A stretch of 64,000 nucleotides of DNA, taken from Deltaproteobacteria bacterium Ga0077550 (GTDB taxonomy: Bacteria; Myxococcota_A; Polyangia; Nannocystales; Nannocystaceae). The position numbers were made by a program, and so were the translations under genes. Position 1 is the first letter of the stretch, and each line of letters starts with the position of its first letter. Below, piece after piece: positions 1-9,629 of this stretch. Location of the stretch: NCBI GenBank assembly GCA_001464385.1, contig LNFB01000329.1, forward strand, positions 1 through 64,000, read 5' to 3'. A model generated the notes under the pieces. The model searched no databases. It was not told the DNA's origin and saw only the letters and a list, made by a program, of their open reading frames with translations.

Positions 1-678
1 GACAAGTGGCGCTACGACAACGGGACCATGAGCGACCTCGAGGGAATGAGCGACAGCCAACGACGTCCGATCTTGGACATGAACGGCACGGGCTTCTCGG
101 GCACCGCGGTCCTCATCGCGGACAACCTCGCGCTCACGGCGGGACACGTGTCGTCAGCGCTGGTCGTGGGCGACTCGTTGTGTCGGCGCTACGGCACGAG
201 CGGCACGGAGTGTCGCACGGTCGCGCAGACCGTCGTGTCCGGCAACGGCGGCGGTGACGACGATTGGGGCCTGGTGAAGTTCAGCACATCCTTCACTGGC
301 GGGTGGAACTACGTGCTCAGCACCGGTGACGACGACTTCATCAACGACCACACCCCGCGCGTCGCCGGCTATCCGACGTTGCGCATGAACGAGGAATCGA
401 TCTGCGGGACCTCGTCGCTGCTCGAGGGCGAGCGCAACCTGGGCGACTACCACTCGCTCCTGCAGCGCGAAGCCAGGCTCGACATCACCGCGGGGGGCGG
501 CACGTCGGGGGCCCCGTACTACTTCTTCAACGAGGGAGCGAGCGACTACCGGATCTTCGGCGTCCACTCCGGGCGTGCAACGACCACGTTGGGCAATCGC
601 TACGCCCGCGGACCGAAGGTGCCGTACTGGTACCCGATCATCGTCACGTCCGCGGCCGCCCTCGGCGTGGCCCTGTAG
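1..678 (+). CDS. Trypsin-like serine protease (5' end outside window)
   Basis: The reading frame is open from base 1, so the N-terminus lies upstream of the window. The visible part looks like a chymotrypsin-fold serine protease. The catalytic His is in TAGHVSS, an Asp candidate is in DDDWGLVKF, and the nucleophilic Ser is in GGGTSGAPYY, in the expected order. Trypsin/V8-like proteases of this size are commonly secreted in predatory Myxococcota, but the signal peptide is not visible here. The internal ATG at 28 is unlikely to be the true start because the frame runs straight through it. The substrate is unknown. Confidence 0.75.
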   Translation, partial: DKWRYDNGTMSDLEGMSDSQRRPILDMNGTGFSGTAVLIADNLALTAGHVSSALVVGDSLCRRYGTSGTECRTVAQTVVSGNGGGDDDWGLVKFSTSFTGGWNYVLSTGDDDFINDHTPRVAGYPTLRMNEESICGTSSLLEGERNLGDYHSLLQREARLDITAGGGTSGAPYYFFNEGASDYRIFGVHSGRATTTLGNRYARGPKVPYWYPIIVTSAAALGVAL

Positions 679-696
679 CTGGCGGGCGCGAGACGA

Positions 697-713
697 GCCC
701 GCCCGAGGCGGGC
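697..713. terminator. Short GC hairpin between convergent genes
   Basis: A 7-bp stem GCCCGCC/GGCGGGC with a 3-base loop lies between the protease stop and the convergent FG-GAP gene. There is no T-tract, so it is only a possible bidirectional terminator. Confidence 0.35.
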
Positions 714-726
714 CGGCGCCTCGCGC

Positions 727-1893
727 TCACTCGCAGTAGATCGGCGGGCCGGACAGCGTCACTGCCTCGTCGCGGCCATCTCCGTCGAGGTCGCCGACGG
801 CCCCGGCGTACCAGAACTGCGGGGTTTCGAGGCGCGTGACCGTCCAGGTCGACGCAGCCTCGTCGGCCTCGATCAGGCGCGCGTTCAGGCCGTCGAGGAG
901 CAACAGCTCGTCGGCCCCGTCGCCGTCGAAGTCGCCCACGACGACGTCCTCCGCAGAATCCCCCCGCGCGTCGGCGAAGGACGTCGAGGCCGCGAACACC
1001 CGGCGACCGCGCCACTCGTAGACCACGACGCCGTCGGAGCCGAGCGCGACGAGCTCGGGGTGCGCGTCCCCTGCGAGCGACGCGACCTGGACGCGCCAGA
1101 TCGAGTCGCCGACGGCGAACGACGGCGCGGGCCCGATCGCGAACCTCCCGTCGCCGGTCCCGAACAACAGCCGCAACCCGAGGGTCCGGTCGAGGGCGGC
1201 GAGATCGGCACGCGCGTCGCCGTCGAGATCCGCGGAGATCAACGTGCGCTCCCACGCGCCCTCGAGGCCGTCGATGTGAGCGACCACGCGCCCCGCGTCC
1301 CACCGCGGTCGATTCGGGTCGTCGCCCGTCCCGCGGTGGATCACGAGGTCCGCTTGCCCAGCCGTGACGACGTCGATCCGACCGTCACCGTCGAAATCGC
1401 CGGTGACGAACGACGTGGCGTCCGGGGCGAGGACGAGCTCGCCCGTCATCTCGCACCGCAGCGTGGGCGTCGGCGTGCAGACGGCGTGGACGAGCACCTG
1501 CGGCTCCGCCTCCGCACCTCCCCAGGCGAACGAGGAGCTCCAGACGAACAGATCGGCCGCGGCGCCCGGTCCGCGGCCGACCCACTGCACGTCCTGGACC
1601 TCCAAGGTGCCGTCGCCCTCCAGGATCTCCACGGCGCCGCTGGTCTGCCCGAGGACGACGAGCGCGCCTCGACGGAGCGCCAACAGCTCGTCCGTGCCGT
1701 CGCCCTCGACGTCGACCGCCATCAAGTGCGACCAATCGTATCCTCGGAGCTGACGGCGGCGCTCGGCCACCGATGACCCGTCGATCGTCAGTGAGACCAA
1801 CGTCGTGTCGGTGTCGGGTCCCCGGCACGCGCTCAGCAGGGCGAGCCCGCGAGCAGCGGTCCGGAGCCGGTGGCGTCTCGCAGCGGCGCGCAT
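727..1893 (-). CDS. FG-GAP/VCBS-repeat lipoprotein
   Basis: 388 residues. The basic N-terminus runs into a hydrophobic stretch ending LALLSAC, a plausible lipobox with Cys23, so export and lipidation are likely. The body holds repeated calcium-binding-type motifs (DVEGDGTDELL, DFDGDGRIDVV, DLDGDARADLA, DFDGDGADELL, DLDGDGRDEAV), which are the hallmark of FG-GAP/VCBS beta-propeller proteins. Such proteins are abundant on myxobacterial cell surfaces and usually have no known ligand. It is convergent with the protease gene. Confidence 0.75.
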   Translation of the reverse strand: MRAAARRHRLRTAARGLALLSACRGPDTDTTLVSLTIDGSSVAERRRQLRGYDWSHLMAVDVEGDGTDELLALRRGALVVLGQTSGAVEILEGDGTLEVQDVQWVGRGPGAAADLFVWSSSFAWGGAEAEPQVLVHAVCTPTPTLRCEMTGELVLAPDATSFVTGDFDGDGRIDVVTAGQADLVIHRGTGDDPNRPRWDAGRVVAHIDGLEGAWERTLISADLDGDARADLAALDRTLGLRLLFGTGDGRFAIGPAPSFAVGDSIWRVQVASLAGDAHPELVALGSDGVVVYEWRGRRVFAASTSFADARGDSAEDVVVGDFDGDGADELLLLDGLNARLIEADEAASTWTVTRLETPQFWYAGAVGDLDGDGRDEAVTLSGPPIYCE

Positions 1894-2015
1894 GCCCGAC
1901 GAGCGTGACAGATCCGTCCAATCGGCGCTCGCGTCGGCGGCGAATGCCTCGCTGCGTGTCTTCGACGTGACGGCAGATCACGGCCGAGCAGACCGCCGCG
2001 CCGTGGGGCCGTCGG

Positions 2016-2945
2016 TCATCCGTCGTGCGGCTCGGGCAACACGAAGGCGGCACGGGCCGCGGCCTCGGCCAGCACCTCGGGGGCAACCGCGACAGGGCGC
2101 GTGATGATCGTGGGATCGCTCATGCAGCTCGCCGATTCGTAGCTGAGCTCCGCCACCGCGAAACCGGTGGGAGGGTCGACGTACAGCGCCATGATCGTCG
2201 GGTCGCTCGCGCCCATCGTGTGCGTCGGCTCCGGGCCGCGCCATGGCATCGGGATCGACTGGAGCACCTTCACGCCGGGCACGCGCGCGATGAAGTGTCC
2301 ACCGTGATAGAGCGCCTCGACCGGTCGGCGGTGGGCATCCGCCGCGGGCTCGGGGAGCGCCGGGCCGCCGTCGATTCGCCACGGGCCTTGCACCGCCACA
2401 CGCGTCATCGGCTGCCAACTCGCGAACGCTGCGTTGATCGCCTCGATGCGCGCCGCGATGTCGCGCCGCGCGGCACGGCAAGCGGCGCCCCACACCCCCT
2501 GCGTCGCCGCTTGGATCGCCTCGCCGTCATAGACCGAATCGGAGGCGACCGGGGTACCGGCGACGTCCTGCGTCACGATCGCGAATGGTTGGTCCTCGAA
2601 GTCGGCGCCCGCAGAGATCGGGTGGCTCACGAAGGCGAAGGCCGCCCCATCGGGACGCATCGCCGGCCATCCGTGCGCCTCGACCTCGAACGCGCACGCG
2701 CTGCGGTCGTTGGGCAGGAGCCGCAGCCGCGGCGGGCCGAGGCGAGGTACGGCCGGGCGGAGCACATCCGTCGCGGGGAGCTGCGCCGCGCCGCGGATCG
2801 CCGTATCCGGCGGGAACGTCGGCGTCTCGGGCTCCGAGAACTCCTCGAGCAGGTCGGTGTCGAGGGACTCGGCCGTCGGCGGCGCCCCCGTGCATGCGGC
2901 GAGCACGATGCATGCGAGCGCGCGACGGGTCGGGAGCATCGGCAT
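2016..2945 (-). CDS. Hypothetical lipoprotein
   Basis: About 309 residues from the ATG at 2945 (a second ATG at 2939 is nearly equivalent). The frame is open further upstream, but starting here gives a clean signal peptide, LPTRRALACIVLAAC, with a lipobox Cys. The rest shows no family I recognise. It is rich in Pro and Ala, with a few Cys (for example SACAFEV and SASCMSD) that could form disulphides outside the cytoplasm. It is divergent from the beta-propeller lipoprotein gene that starts at 3049. Confidence 0.55.
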   Translation of the reverse strand: MPMLPTRRALACIVLAACTGAPPTAESLDTDLLEEFSEPETPTFPPDTAIRGAAQLPATDVLRPAVPRLGPPRLRLLPNDRSACAFEVEAHGWPAMRPDGAAFAFVSHPISAGADFEDQPFAIVTQDVAGTPVASDSVYDGEAIQAATQGVWGAACRAARRDIAARIEAINAAFASWQPMTRVAVQGPWRIDGGPALPEPAADAHRRPVEALYHGGHFIARVPGVKVLQSIPMPWRGPEPTHTMGASDPTIMALYVDPPTGFAVAELSYESASCMSDPTIITRPVAVAPEVLAEAAARAAFVLPEPHDG

Positions 2946-3048
2946 CGAAGCCCGCGACGCTCGAGCCCACCGTCGCTGTTCCCCTCGAACCGAGTGGATC
3001 CACTCTTCCTCCGCGAAGGAATCCCCCCAACGCCGCCATGCACGCTCC

Positions 3049-4410
3049 ATGGCGCTCCGAACCCGTGGACTCCCCGTCGTGATCGCAGCCGCCCTCACCT
3101 CGGGCCTCACCTCCGGCGCCTGCGGCGGCGAGGATCCGGCCCAGGCGTCGGGCAGCGACGGATCGTCCACCGACCCGACCGGCGACCCCTCCGGGAGCAG
3201 CTCGGGATCCGCCACCGCGGGCACGACCGCCACGACCGCCACGACCGCCACCTCTGCGCCGGGCGACTCGTCGAGCGAGGACGGGGGCGACGACGGACCG
3301 GGCCCCGGCAACTTCGACGTCGGCTTCATCCCCGACGTCCCCGAGGTCGCGTGTGGCGGCAAGGGTGGCAAGGGTGGCGGCGGCGGCGGCAACGTCGAGC
3401 TGGCGTACATCTGGATCGCGAACTCGGCCCAGTCGACGGTGTCGAAGATCAACACCGACACGATGGAGGAGGAGGGCCGCTACCAGGCCAAGCCGGCCGC
3501 GGGCGATCCCTCGCGCACTTCGGTCAACCTCGATGGCGACGTCGCGGTCGCCAACCGCAACGGCGGCGTCGCCAAGTTCTGGGCCAACACCGCGGATTGC
3601 GAGGAGAGCAACGGCCAACCCGGGCTGCAGACGTCCTCCGGTACCAACGACGTGCTGCCTTGGGAGGACGAGGAGTGCCGCGCCTGGTACAGCCCGTTCG
3701 CGTGCAACTCCAACCGCCCGGTCGCTTGGACCCGCGGCGAGTGGAACGAGAGCACCTGCAGCTACGAGAACGAGAAGCTATGGACCGTCTGCGACAGCGA
3801 GGTCCTGCTGCTCGACGGCGACGACGGCACGACCGAGCAGGTCATCGACGTCGGCGGCGGCACCTTCATGTACGGCGGCGCCGCGGATGCCGACGGCAAT
3901 TTCTGGGGCCTCGACTCCGGCACCGGGCGGCTCATCCGCGTCAACCACGAGGACTACACCACGCTCGCCTTCGGCCTGCCGCCGTCGGGTGCCTACGGCA
4001 TCACCGTCGACAAGGAGGGCCGCCCGTGGGTCTGCAGCAGCACGGTCGCCCGCTTCAACCTCGACACCTCCGACTGGAGCGTGAGCCCCGACAACTCCGG
4101 CGGTGGCGGCTGCATGACCGACGGTGACGCCACCATCTGGCATGGCACGGGCACCGGCATGGTCGGCTTCGACACCGAGACCCTCGACCTGCTCTACACG
4201 ATCCCCCTGCCCGAGTACGTGCATGGCATCAGCGTCGACTTCGCCGGCAAGGTCTGGGGCGTGGGCTTCGCCAGCAACAACGCCTACCGCGCCGACCCCG
4301 AGACGCTCGAGGTCACCACGTTCAACCAGCTCGTCGGCGCGTACACCTACAGCGACATGACCGGGTTCCAGCTCTCGAGCGCCGGCGGCGGTGGCGTGCC
4401 CCAGGGCTGA
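3049..4410 (+). CDS. Beta-propeller (Vgb/NHL-like) lipoprotein
   Basis: 453 residues from the ATG at 3049. The signal peptide ends TSGLTSGAC, a lipobox Cys. A low-complexity Ser/Gly/Thr linker with an Ala-Thr-Thr repeat (about 3220-3250) is followed by an Asp/Gly-rich stretch. The C-terminal 300 residues show repeated propeller-blade patterns (IWIANSAQSTVSKINTDT, GNFWGLDSGTGRLIRV, GRPWVCSSTVARFN, GKVWGVGFASNNAYR) like streptogramin lyase-type or NHL propellers. The linker type is common in Myxococcota surface lipoproteins. No catalytic assignment can be made. The longer open frame upstream is ignored because it would bury the signal peptide. Confidence 0.65.
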   Translation: MALRTRGLPVVIAAALTSGLTSGACGGEDPAQASGSDGSSTDPTGDPSGSSSGSATAGTTATTATTATSAPGDSSSEDGGDDGPGPGNFDVGFIPDVPEVACGGKGGKGGGGGGNVELAYIWIANSAQSTVSKINTDTMEEEGRYQAKPAAGDPSRTSVNLDGDVAVANRNGGVAKFWANTADCEESNGQPGLQTSSGTNDVLPWEDEECRAWYSPFACNSNRPVAWTRGEWNESTCSYENEKLWTVCDSEVLLLDGDDGTTEQVIDVGGGTFMYGGAADADGNFWGLDSGTGRLIRVNHEDYTTLAFGLPPSGAYGITVDKEGRPWVCSSTVARFNLDTSDWSVSPDNSGGGGCMTDGDATIWHGTGTGMVGFDTETLDLLYTIPLPEYVHGISVDFAGKVWGVGFASNNAYRADPETLEVTTFNQLVGAYTYSDMTGFQLSSAGGGGVPQG

Positions 4411-4423
4411 ACGGCCCCGCCCC

Positions 4424-5018
4424 TCACCGCCCGTAGAACGGCGACCATCCGAGGGAGATCATCGCCGCCCCCCGCACCCCGTCGCGTCGGATCAGCAGCG
4501 GCTGGTACCACCCGCCGTCGATGTGGAACGCGCCGGCCTCGTCGGAGATCAGTCATCTGCGGGCGGTACTCATCGACTTCCGCGTCGTACTCGTCGTCAC
4601 CGACCCGGAAGTGGCAATCGGTGCGGCGGAACATGTCCTCCTCCTGGGCGATCGCGCCTTCGACGTACGCGCCGCCGGGCGAGTACGCGTTCGCCATGTT
4701 GAGCACGGCGAAGCACTCGCCGTAGGTGCGCGTCATCCCCTGGGCGACGTCGCCCCAGTCACCGGCGAGGACGTGGGTCTCGAGCGGCGCGACCTCGCGA
4801 TGGCTCTCGCGACGCCACCGCTCGAGGTTGGCGGCGGCGAGGCGGTGGTATCGATCGGGGGAACGGGCGGCCTCGAACGCGGCGATCGTCTCGCGGAGGA
4901 TCCGACGCCGTTGCGCGGTGCCGTCGTCGCGGTAGCGGTGGGTGACGGGATCCGTGTCGGGGCGCAGGCGGCGTCCGGACACGCGACGCTCATCGCCACG
5001 GGGCGTTCCGCGAAGCAA
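4424..5018 (-). pseudogene. Frameshifted PARG-like macrodomain protein (TIGR02452 type)
   Basis: The first part carries NMANAYSPGGAYVEGAIAQE followed by EDMFRRTDCHF, the signature of microbial poly(ADP-ribose) glycohydrolase-like macrodomain proteins. After DEYRPQM (near 4550) the homologous sequence continues in another frame as ISDEAGAFHIDGGWYQPLLI and ends at a TGA at 4424-4426. One extra base (or two missing) near 4549-4556 explains the break. Without repair, the original frame runs on with composition-biased residues to 4347 and overlaps the convergent lipoprotein gene. The start lies 4 bases after the FHA-WD40 stop, so the two may be co-transcribed. It could be a real decay or an assembly error. 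Confidence 0.6.
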
Positions 5019-5022
5019 GCCG

Positions 5023-8000
5023 CTACCGACACACCGGCTTCTGCGCCCCGCCGAGGTTCACCCGCCACTCCTCGGCGGTCAGCTCGCGCCCGATCACCCC
5101 GCACGCCACCTCGACCAACCCGTCCGGGTGCAGCGGCCACACCCGCACCGCGCCGTCGTAGCTCCCGGTCACGATCGCGGATCCGTCGCTGACCACCGCG
5201 ATGCCCGACAGCAGATCGCTGTGCCCGTCGAACACCATCACGCCCGCGTTCACGTCCTCGCGCTCCACCGGCCACGCGCGCACGACCCCGAGGCTGTCGC
5301 CGCTGTACAACCACTTCCCGTCGGCGCTCCACGCCAGCTCGCCGATGCCGCGGGCGTGGCCCTCGAGCGTGATCGGATCGTCCTCGGGGTGCTTGCTCGT
5401 CAGGCGCCACAGCACGACCTTGCGGTCCCCGCCCGCGCTCGCGAGCCACTTGCCGTCCGGGCTGAACGCCAGCGCGTCGACGCTCTCGCTGTGCGCCTTC
5501 AGGCGGCGCTCCTTGACCTTCGCACCGGTCAGATCCCAGAGCACCACGCGATCATTCGCGTCGCCCGAGGCGGCCCAGCGGCCATCGGGGCTCATCGCGA
5601 CGCTGCGGATGTCCGACTCGTGGCCCTGCAGCGACAACGTGCTCTTCTCGGGCTCGGGGAGGTTCAGATCCCAGAGGTTGAGCTGGCCGATCGTGGCGGT
5701 GATCAACCACCGTGAACCCGGCCCGATCGCGACCAGCGTCACGAGATCCTCGTGGCGCAGCACGATGACGTCCTTCGCCGGATCCTCGGTCATCCGCCAC
5801 ACCCGCGCGGTCTTGTCGTTCGACACCGACACCATCACCCGACCATCGGGGCCGAACACCAGATCGTTCACCTCGGCGGTGTGGCCGGGGTAGTCCTGGT
5901 GCTCGGGCTCGGGGCCGAGGCCGTCGGCCCGCCACAGGCGCACGATGCCGTCGTCCGACGCGGTCGCGCCGTACTCCCCGTTGGGGCTGATCGCGACGGC
6001 GACCTTGCCCTTGTGCCCGCCGAGCACCGCGATCTCGCGCAGGCGCGGGCGCTCGCTCGCCTCCCACAGGCGCGCGGTGCCGTCGGCGCTGCCCGTCAGC
6101 ACGCGGGTGCCCGCGGCGTTGATCGCCACGTCGACGACCTTGCCGCCATCGGCGCGACCGATCCGCGACAGCCCGCCGGGCTCGCGCTCGGCCAGGTCCC
6201 ACACGCGCACCTGGCCGTCGGCGCCGCCCGAGGCCGCGAACGCGCCGCGGGCATCGACGCCGAGCGTCACGCGGCCCGCCGTGTGCGCGGGGATCTCGTT
6301 GCCGTCGATCGTCTTGTCGATCTTCGTCGGATCGAGCGTGCGGATCATGCCGTCGGTCGAGCCGAGCACGGCCCACGTGCCGCGGCGCGCACGATCGGGG
6401 TCGGCGGCCTTCGGCCCGCGCAGCTCGAGGGCCGTGACCTCGCCCTTGCCGGTGCCGCGACCGTCCGCGAGCGGCACGAGCTCGGGCTGCGCCACGGTCA
6501 GCTTCCACACCATCACCTTGCCGTCGGCGCCCGCGGTCATCGCGAGCCGCGAGTCGGGGGCGAAGGCGACGTGCTCGACGGCGCCCTTGTGCCCGGTGAA
6601 GTCGCGCGGCACGGACACGCGACCGCCGAGCTCCCAGAGCTTCGCGAACGTGTCGGCGCCGCCCGTGAGCACCCAGCGTCCGTCGGACGACAGCGCGACG
6701 GCGTGGATCGTGCCCATGTGACCGACGAGCTTGGTCGGCTTGCCCGCGACCACGCCGCCGGCGACGCGCCACACCAGCGCGGTGCCGTCCTGGCTGCCGG
6801 TGACGATGCGCGTGCCCGTCGCGTCGACGTCGATGGCGCTGACCGATCCGGTGTGGCCCTCGAGCAGCACCGGGGCGCCCGCGGTGGTCCGCGTCAGATC
6901 GAACAGGCGCGCGCGGCCGCTGCGACCGCCGGCGACCAGGTACCGCGCGTCGTCGGACCACGCCAGCGCCACGATGCCGCCCTCGGGCGCGGCGCGGGTC
7001 TGCGGCGTCGGAGGCGACTGCCGCAGATCCCAGAGCCAGACGTCGACGTCGTCGGTGCCGATCGCCAACGTGTTCCCGTCGGGGGCGAAGGCCATCGCCC
7101 GGATCGCGCCGACCTGGCCGCGGAGCTTCTGCGAGACCGCGAGGCCGGGCCGCTCGAGATCCCAGAGCTGCGCGAGCGACGAGTCGTCGCCGACGTCCGC
7201 GCTCGCGACCCAGCGTCCATCGGGCGACATCGTCACGAAGCTGAGGGGATCGGCGTGGCCGCGCAGCGGTCGTCCGCGCCGATCGGCCAGGGCGCGGCGC
7301 ACGAGCTGCTCGGCCGCGGTGCCGCGCACGTCGCCGTCGACGTCGCCGCTGGAGAGCACCTGCAGGGCGAGCAGCGCGGCGAGCTCGGGCTCGGTGGCGA
7401 GCAGCGCCTCGGCCTTCGCGACGACGGCGTCGTGCACGGGCCGCTCGTCCACCACCGGTGGCGTCTCGGGCGTCGGCGTGCCCTCGCCCGTGGTCGACGC
7501 GTCGGCGGGGACCTCGGGATCGACGACCGGCTCCGGCGTCGCGGGGATGAGCCGCCACGCCGCCACGCCGCCGAGGCCCAGCACCAAGCCGCCGATCGTC
7601 ACGTTGCGGGCGATCCGGAGCCGCGCCGCGCTGGCGGCGGCCTGGATGAACGCCTTGTGCTCGCGCTTGGGCACGGGCTGGCGGCCGCGCCCCTGCTCGA
7701 GCCAGCGCCGCGCGTGGGCGAGCTTCTCGCCGCGCAGCAATCGCGTGCGATCGCGGCCCGCCGCGATCCACTCGGAGGCGAGCTTGTCGAGGCGCTCCCA
7801 TTCGCGGACCCACCGCGCGTCGTCGAAGGCGCCGCCCGTCTGCATCGCGCCGGTCGTCGAGCCCGAGCCGGCGTGCGTCGGCATCGGGCCGGTCTGCGCG
7901 TGCGTCGGTCCGGTCTGCACGGGAATCGGGCCGGTCTGCGGGCGGCTCGTCGCGGGCGACGGACCCGAGGTCCCCGCCGCGGCACCGTACGCCGCGCCGC

Positions 8001-8376
8001 TCGGCGTGCTCGCGGGCGCTCCGGTCGGTGCGCCCGCCTGCGCGAACTGTCCGGTCGGCACGCTCGGCCCCGCCGTCCGCACACCCCCCTCTTCGATCAC
8101 GCGCACGGAGTAGACCGCGAACACGATCTCGTCGGCGCCGTTCACCGCGGTGGGCAGCGCGATGCGGACGCGGTTCACGTAGGTGCCGTTGGTCGATCCG
8201 AGATCCTCGACCATCACGCCGCCGGGCACCTGCGTGAAGCGGCAGTGCTGGCTCGACACGCCCTTGCCCGTCAGGCAGAGGTCGCACGTCGCCGTGCGGC
8301 CCAGCACGACCGATGGTTTGTTGAACGTCACGAGCCGGGGCGGCTGCCCCTGCTCGCTGATCGACAGGCGGATCAT
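5023..8376 (-). CDS. FHA domain-WD40 repeat membrane protein
   Basis: 1117 residues. An N-terminal FHA domain (about 20-90; GRTATCDLCL, SSQHCRFTQV, DLGSTNGTYVNR) should bind phosphothreonine. Next come a Pro/Thr-rich linker with repeated TGP motifs (about 120-180) and one probable membrane segment (IGGLVLGLGGVAAW, about 265-280). The remaining 750 residues are many WD40 blades (GHTGSVSAIDVDATGTRIVT, GHKGAVEHVAFAPDSR and others), enough for two propellers. With a Ser/Thr kinase gene divergent next door, a phospho-dependent signalling scaffold is likely. The partner is unknown. Confidence 0.85.
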   Translation of the reverse strand: MIRLSISEQGQPPRLVTFNKPSVVLGRTATCDLCLTGKGVSSQHCRFTQVPGGVMVEDLGSTNGTYVNRVRIALPTAVNGADEIVFAVYSVRVIEEGGVRTAGPSVPTGQFAQAGAPTGAPASTPSGAAYGAAAGTSGPSPATSRPQTGPIPVQTGPTHAQTGPMPTHAGSGSTTGAMQTGGAFDDARWVREWERLDKLASEWIAAGRDRTRLLRGEKLAHARRWLEQGRGRQPVPKREHKAFIQAAASAARLRIARNVTIGGLVLGLGGVAAWRLIPATPEPVVDPEVPADASTTGEGTPTPETPPVVDERPVHDAVVAKAEALLATEPELAALLALQVLSSGDVDGDVRGTAAEQLVRRALADRRGRPLRGHADPLSFVTMSPDGRWVASADVGDDSSLAQLWDLERPGLAVSQKLRGQVGAIRAMAFAPDGNTLAIGTDDVDVWLWDLRQSPPTPQTRAAPEGGIVALAWSDDARYLVAGGRSGRARLFDLTRTTAGAPVLLEGHTGSVSAIDVDATGTRIVTGSQDGTALVWRVAGGVVAGKPTKLVGHMGTIHAVALSSDGRWVLTGGADTFAKLWELGGRVSVPRDFTGHKGAVEHVAFAPDSRLAMTAGADGKVMVWKLTVAQPELVPLADGRGTGKGEVTALELRGPKAADPDRARRGTWAVLGSTDGMIRTLDPTKIDKTIDGNEIPAHTAGRVTLGVDARGAFAASGGADGQVRVWDLAEREPGGLSRIGRADGGKVVDVAINAAGTRVLTGSADGTARLWEASERPRLREIAVLGGHKGKVAVAISPNGEYGATASDDGIVRLWRADGLGPEPEHQDYPGHTAEVNDLVFGPDGRVMVSVSNDKTARVWRMTEDPAKDVIVLRHEDLVTLVAIGPGSRWLITATIGQLNLWDLNLPEPEKSTLSLQGHESDIRSVAMSPDGRWAASGDANDRVVLWDLTGAKVKERRLKAHSESVDALAFSPDGKWLASAGGDRKVVLWRLTSKHPEDDPITLEGHARGIGELAWSADGKWLYSGDSLGVVRAWPVEREDVNAGVMVFDGHSDLLSGIAVVSDGSAIVTGSYDGAVRVWPLHPDGLVEVACGVIGRELTAEEWRVNLGGAQKPVCR

Positions 8377-8514
8377 CGCGCGGACCCCCCCGTTGTAACC
8401 GGCCCGGCGCGCGCGCGGCTACAAGCTGACGCAAACCGGCGGTCCCTGGGCCGAATGGCCGCCCAAGCCCCGAAAACGCCGCGCAGCGGCCGCGTGGCCT
8501 GGTAGGTTCCCGCC

Positions 8515-9564
8515 GTGGTCGACACCCAGGCCGAGGACGACACGCCGCCACCGTCGCGGCAGGTCGCGGACACCGAACCGCGGACGCCCGCCAGCGCGGC
8601 GCCCGATCGCATCGGCCGGTACGAGGTCCTGGGGACGATCGGCCAGGGCGGCATGGGGATCGTCGTCAAGGCCCACGATCCCCAGCTCGTGCGCACCATC
8701 GCGATCAAGCTGGTGCGACCGCGCAAGGGTCGGGGCAGCGCGGGCGCGGAGGATCGGGCGCGGCTGCTCCGCGAGGCGCGGGCGCTCGCCGCCCTCTCGC
8801 ACCCCAACGTCGTGCCGGTCTACGACGTCGGCGAGCACGACGACGGCCTGTTCGTCGCGATGCAGTTCATCGAGGGCGCGAACATGCGGGTCTGGCTCGA
8901 CCGCGAGCGGCCGCCGTGGCGTCGGGTGCTCGGGGTCTTCCGCGCCGCGGGCCGCGGCCTCGCGGCGGCCCACGCCGTCGGCATGGTCCATCGCGACTTC
9001 AAGCCGGCCAACGTGCTCGTCGGCGACGACGGTCGCGTGCGCGTCGTCGACTTCGGGCTGGCGCGGGCGGGCTTCGACGTCGACGCGGGCGCCGCCGAGG
9101 GCGACACCTCCGTGCTCGGCGGCGTCACGCAATCGGGAGTGCTCGTCGGCACGCCGACGTACATGGCCCCCGAGCAATTCACCGGCGCGGTGGGTGACGC
9201 GCGGGCCGATCAGTACGCGTTCTGCGTCTCGATGTTCGAGGCGTTCTACGGCCGGCTGCCGTTCGTCGCCGACGATCTGCGCTCGCTGGTCACGCTCAAG
9301 CGCGCCGGTCGGATGGCAGAGCCCCCGGTCCCGTCGCCGATCCCCCAGGACCTCCACGCCGTGATCGTCCGCGGGCTCTCGCCGGACCCCGCGCAGCGCT
9401 TCGGCTCGATGCCCGACCTGCTCCGCGAGCTGAGACGCATCGGCGAAGCGGTCGAAGGCACCGCCACCGCGCCCGTGGGCCCGTCGCGGTTCACATGGAT
9501 GATCGTGGTCGCGATCCTGGGGCTCGCGGCCATCGCGGTCGCGATCGCGACCTGCACGGCCTAG
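8515..9564 (+). CDS. Membrane-anchored Ser/Thr protein kinase (Hanks type)
   Basis: 349 residues from a GTG start. All kinase motifs are present in order: Gly-rich loop IGQGGMGIVV, Lys in IAIKLV, catalytic HRDFKPANVLV, metal-binding DFGLAR, and APE in YMAPEQF. A single hydrophobic segment at the very C-terminus (about 324-346) anchors the cytoplasmic kinase domain, with no extracellular sensor. It is divergent from the FHA-WD40 gene, whose FHA domain is a natural phospho-target reader. Kinases of this type often regulate T6SS (PpkA-like), and T6SS genes occur in this window. That link is an inference. Confidence 0.88.
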   Translation: MVDTQAEDDTPPPSRQVADTEPRTPASAAPDRIGRYEVLGTIGQGGMGIVVKAHDPQLVRTIAIKLVRPRKGRGSAGAEDRARLLREARALAALSHPNVVPVYDVGEHDDGLFVAMQFIEGANMRVWLDRERPPWRRVLGVFRAAGRGLAAAHAVGMVHRDFKPANVLVGDDGRVRVVDFGLARAGFDVDAGAAEGDTSVLGGVTQSGVLVGTPTYMAPEQFTGAVGDARADQYAFCVSMFEAFYGRLPFVADDLRSLVTLKRAGRMAEPPVPSPIPQDLHAVIVRGLSPDPAQRFGSMPDLLRELRRIGEAVEGTATAPVGPSRFTWMIVVAILGLAAIAVAIATCTA

Positions 9565-9629
9565 GCGTCGAGGCGCCGTCCGGCCGTTGACTCGGCGCGG
9601 GCCATGGGCTAACCCCATGCGTGCCCGCC

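Noticed and set aside
2025-4127. A 700-codon plus-strand frame across the two lipoprotein genes
   Set aside because: The translation is Arg-rich without domains and conflicts with two lipoprotein genes that have clear signal peptides.
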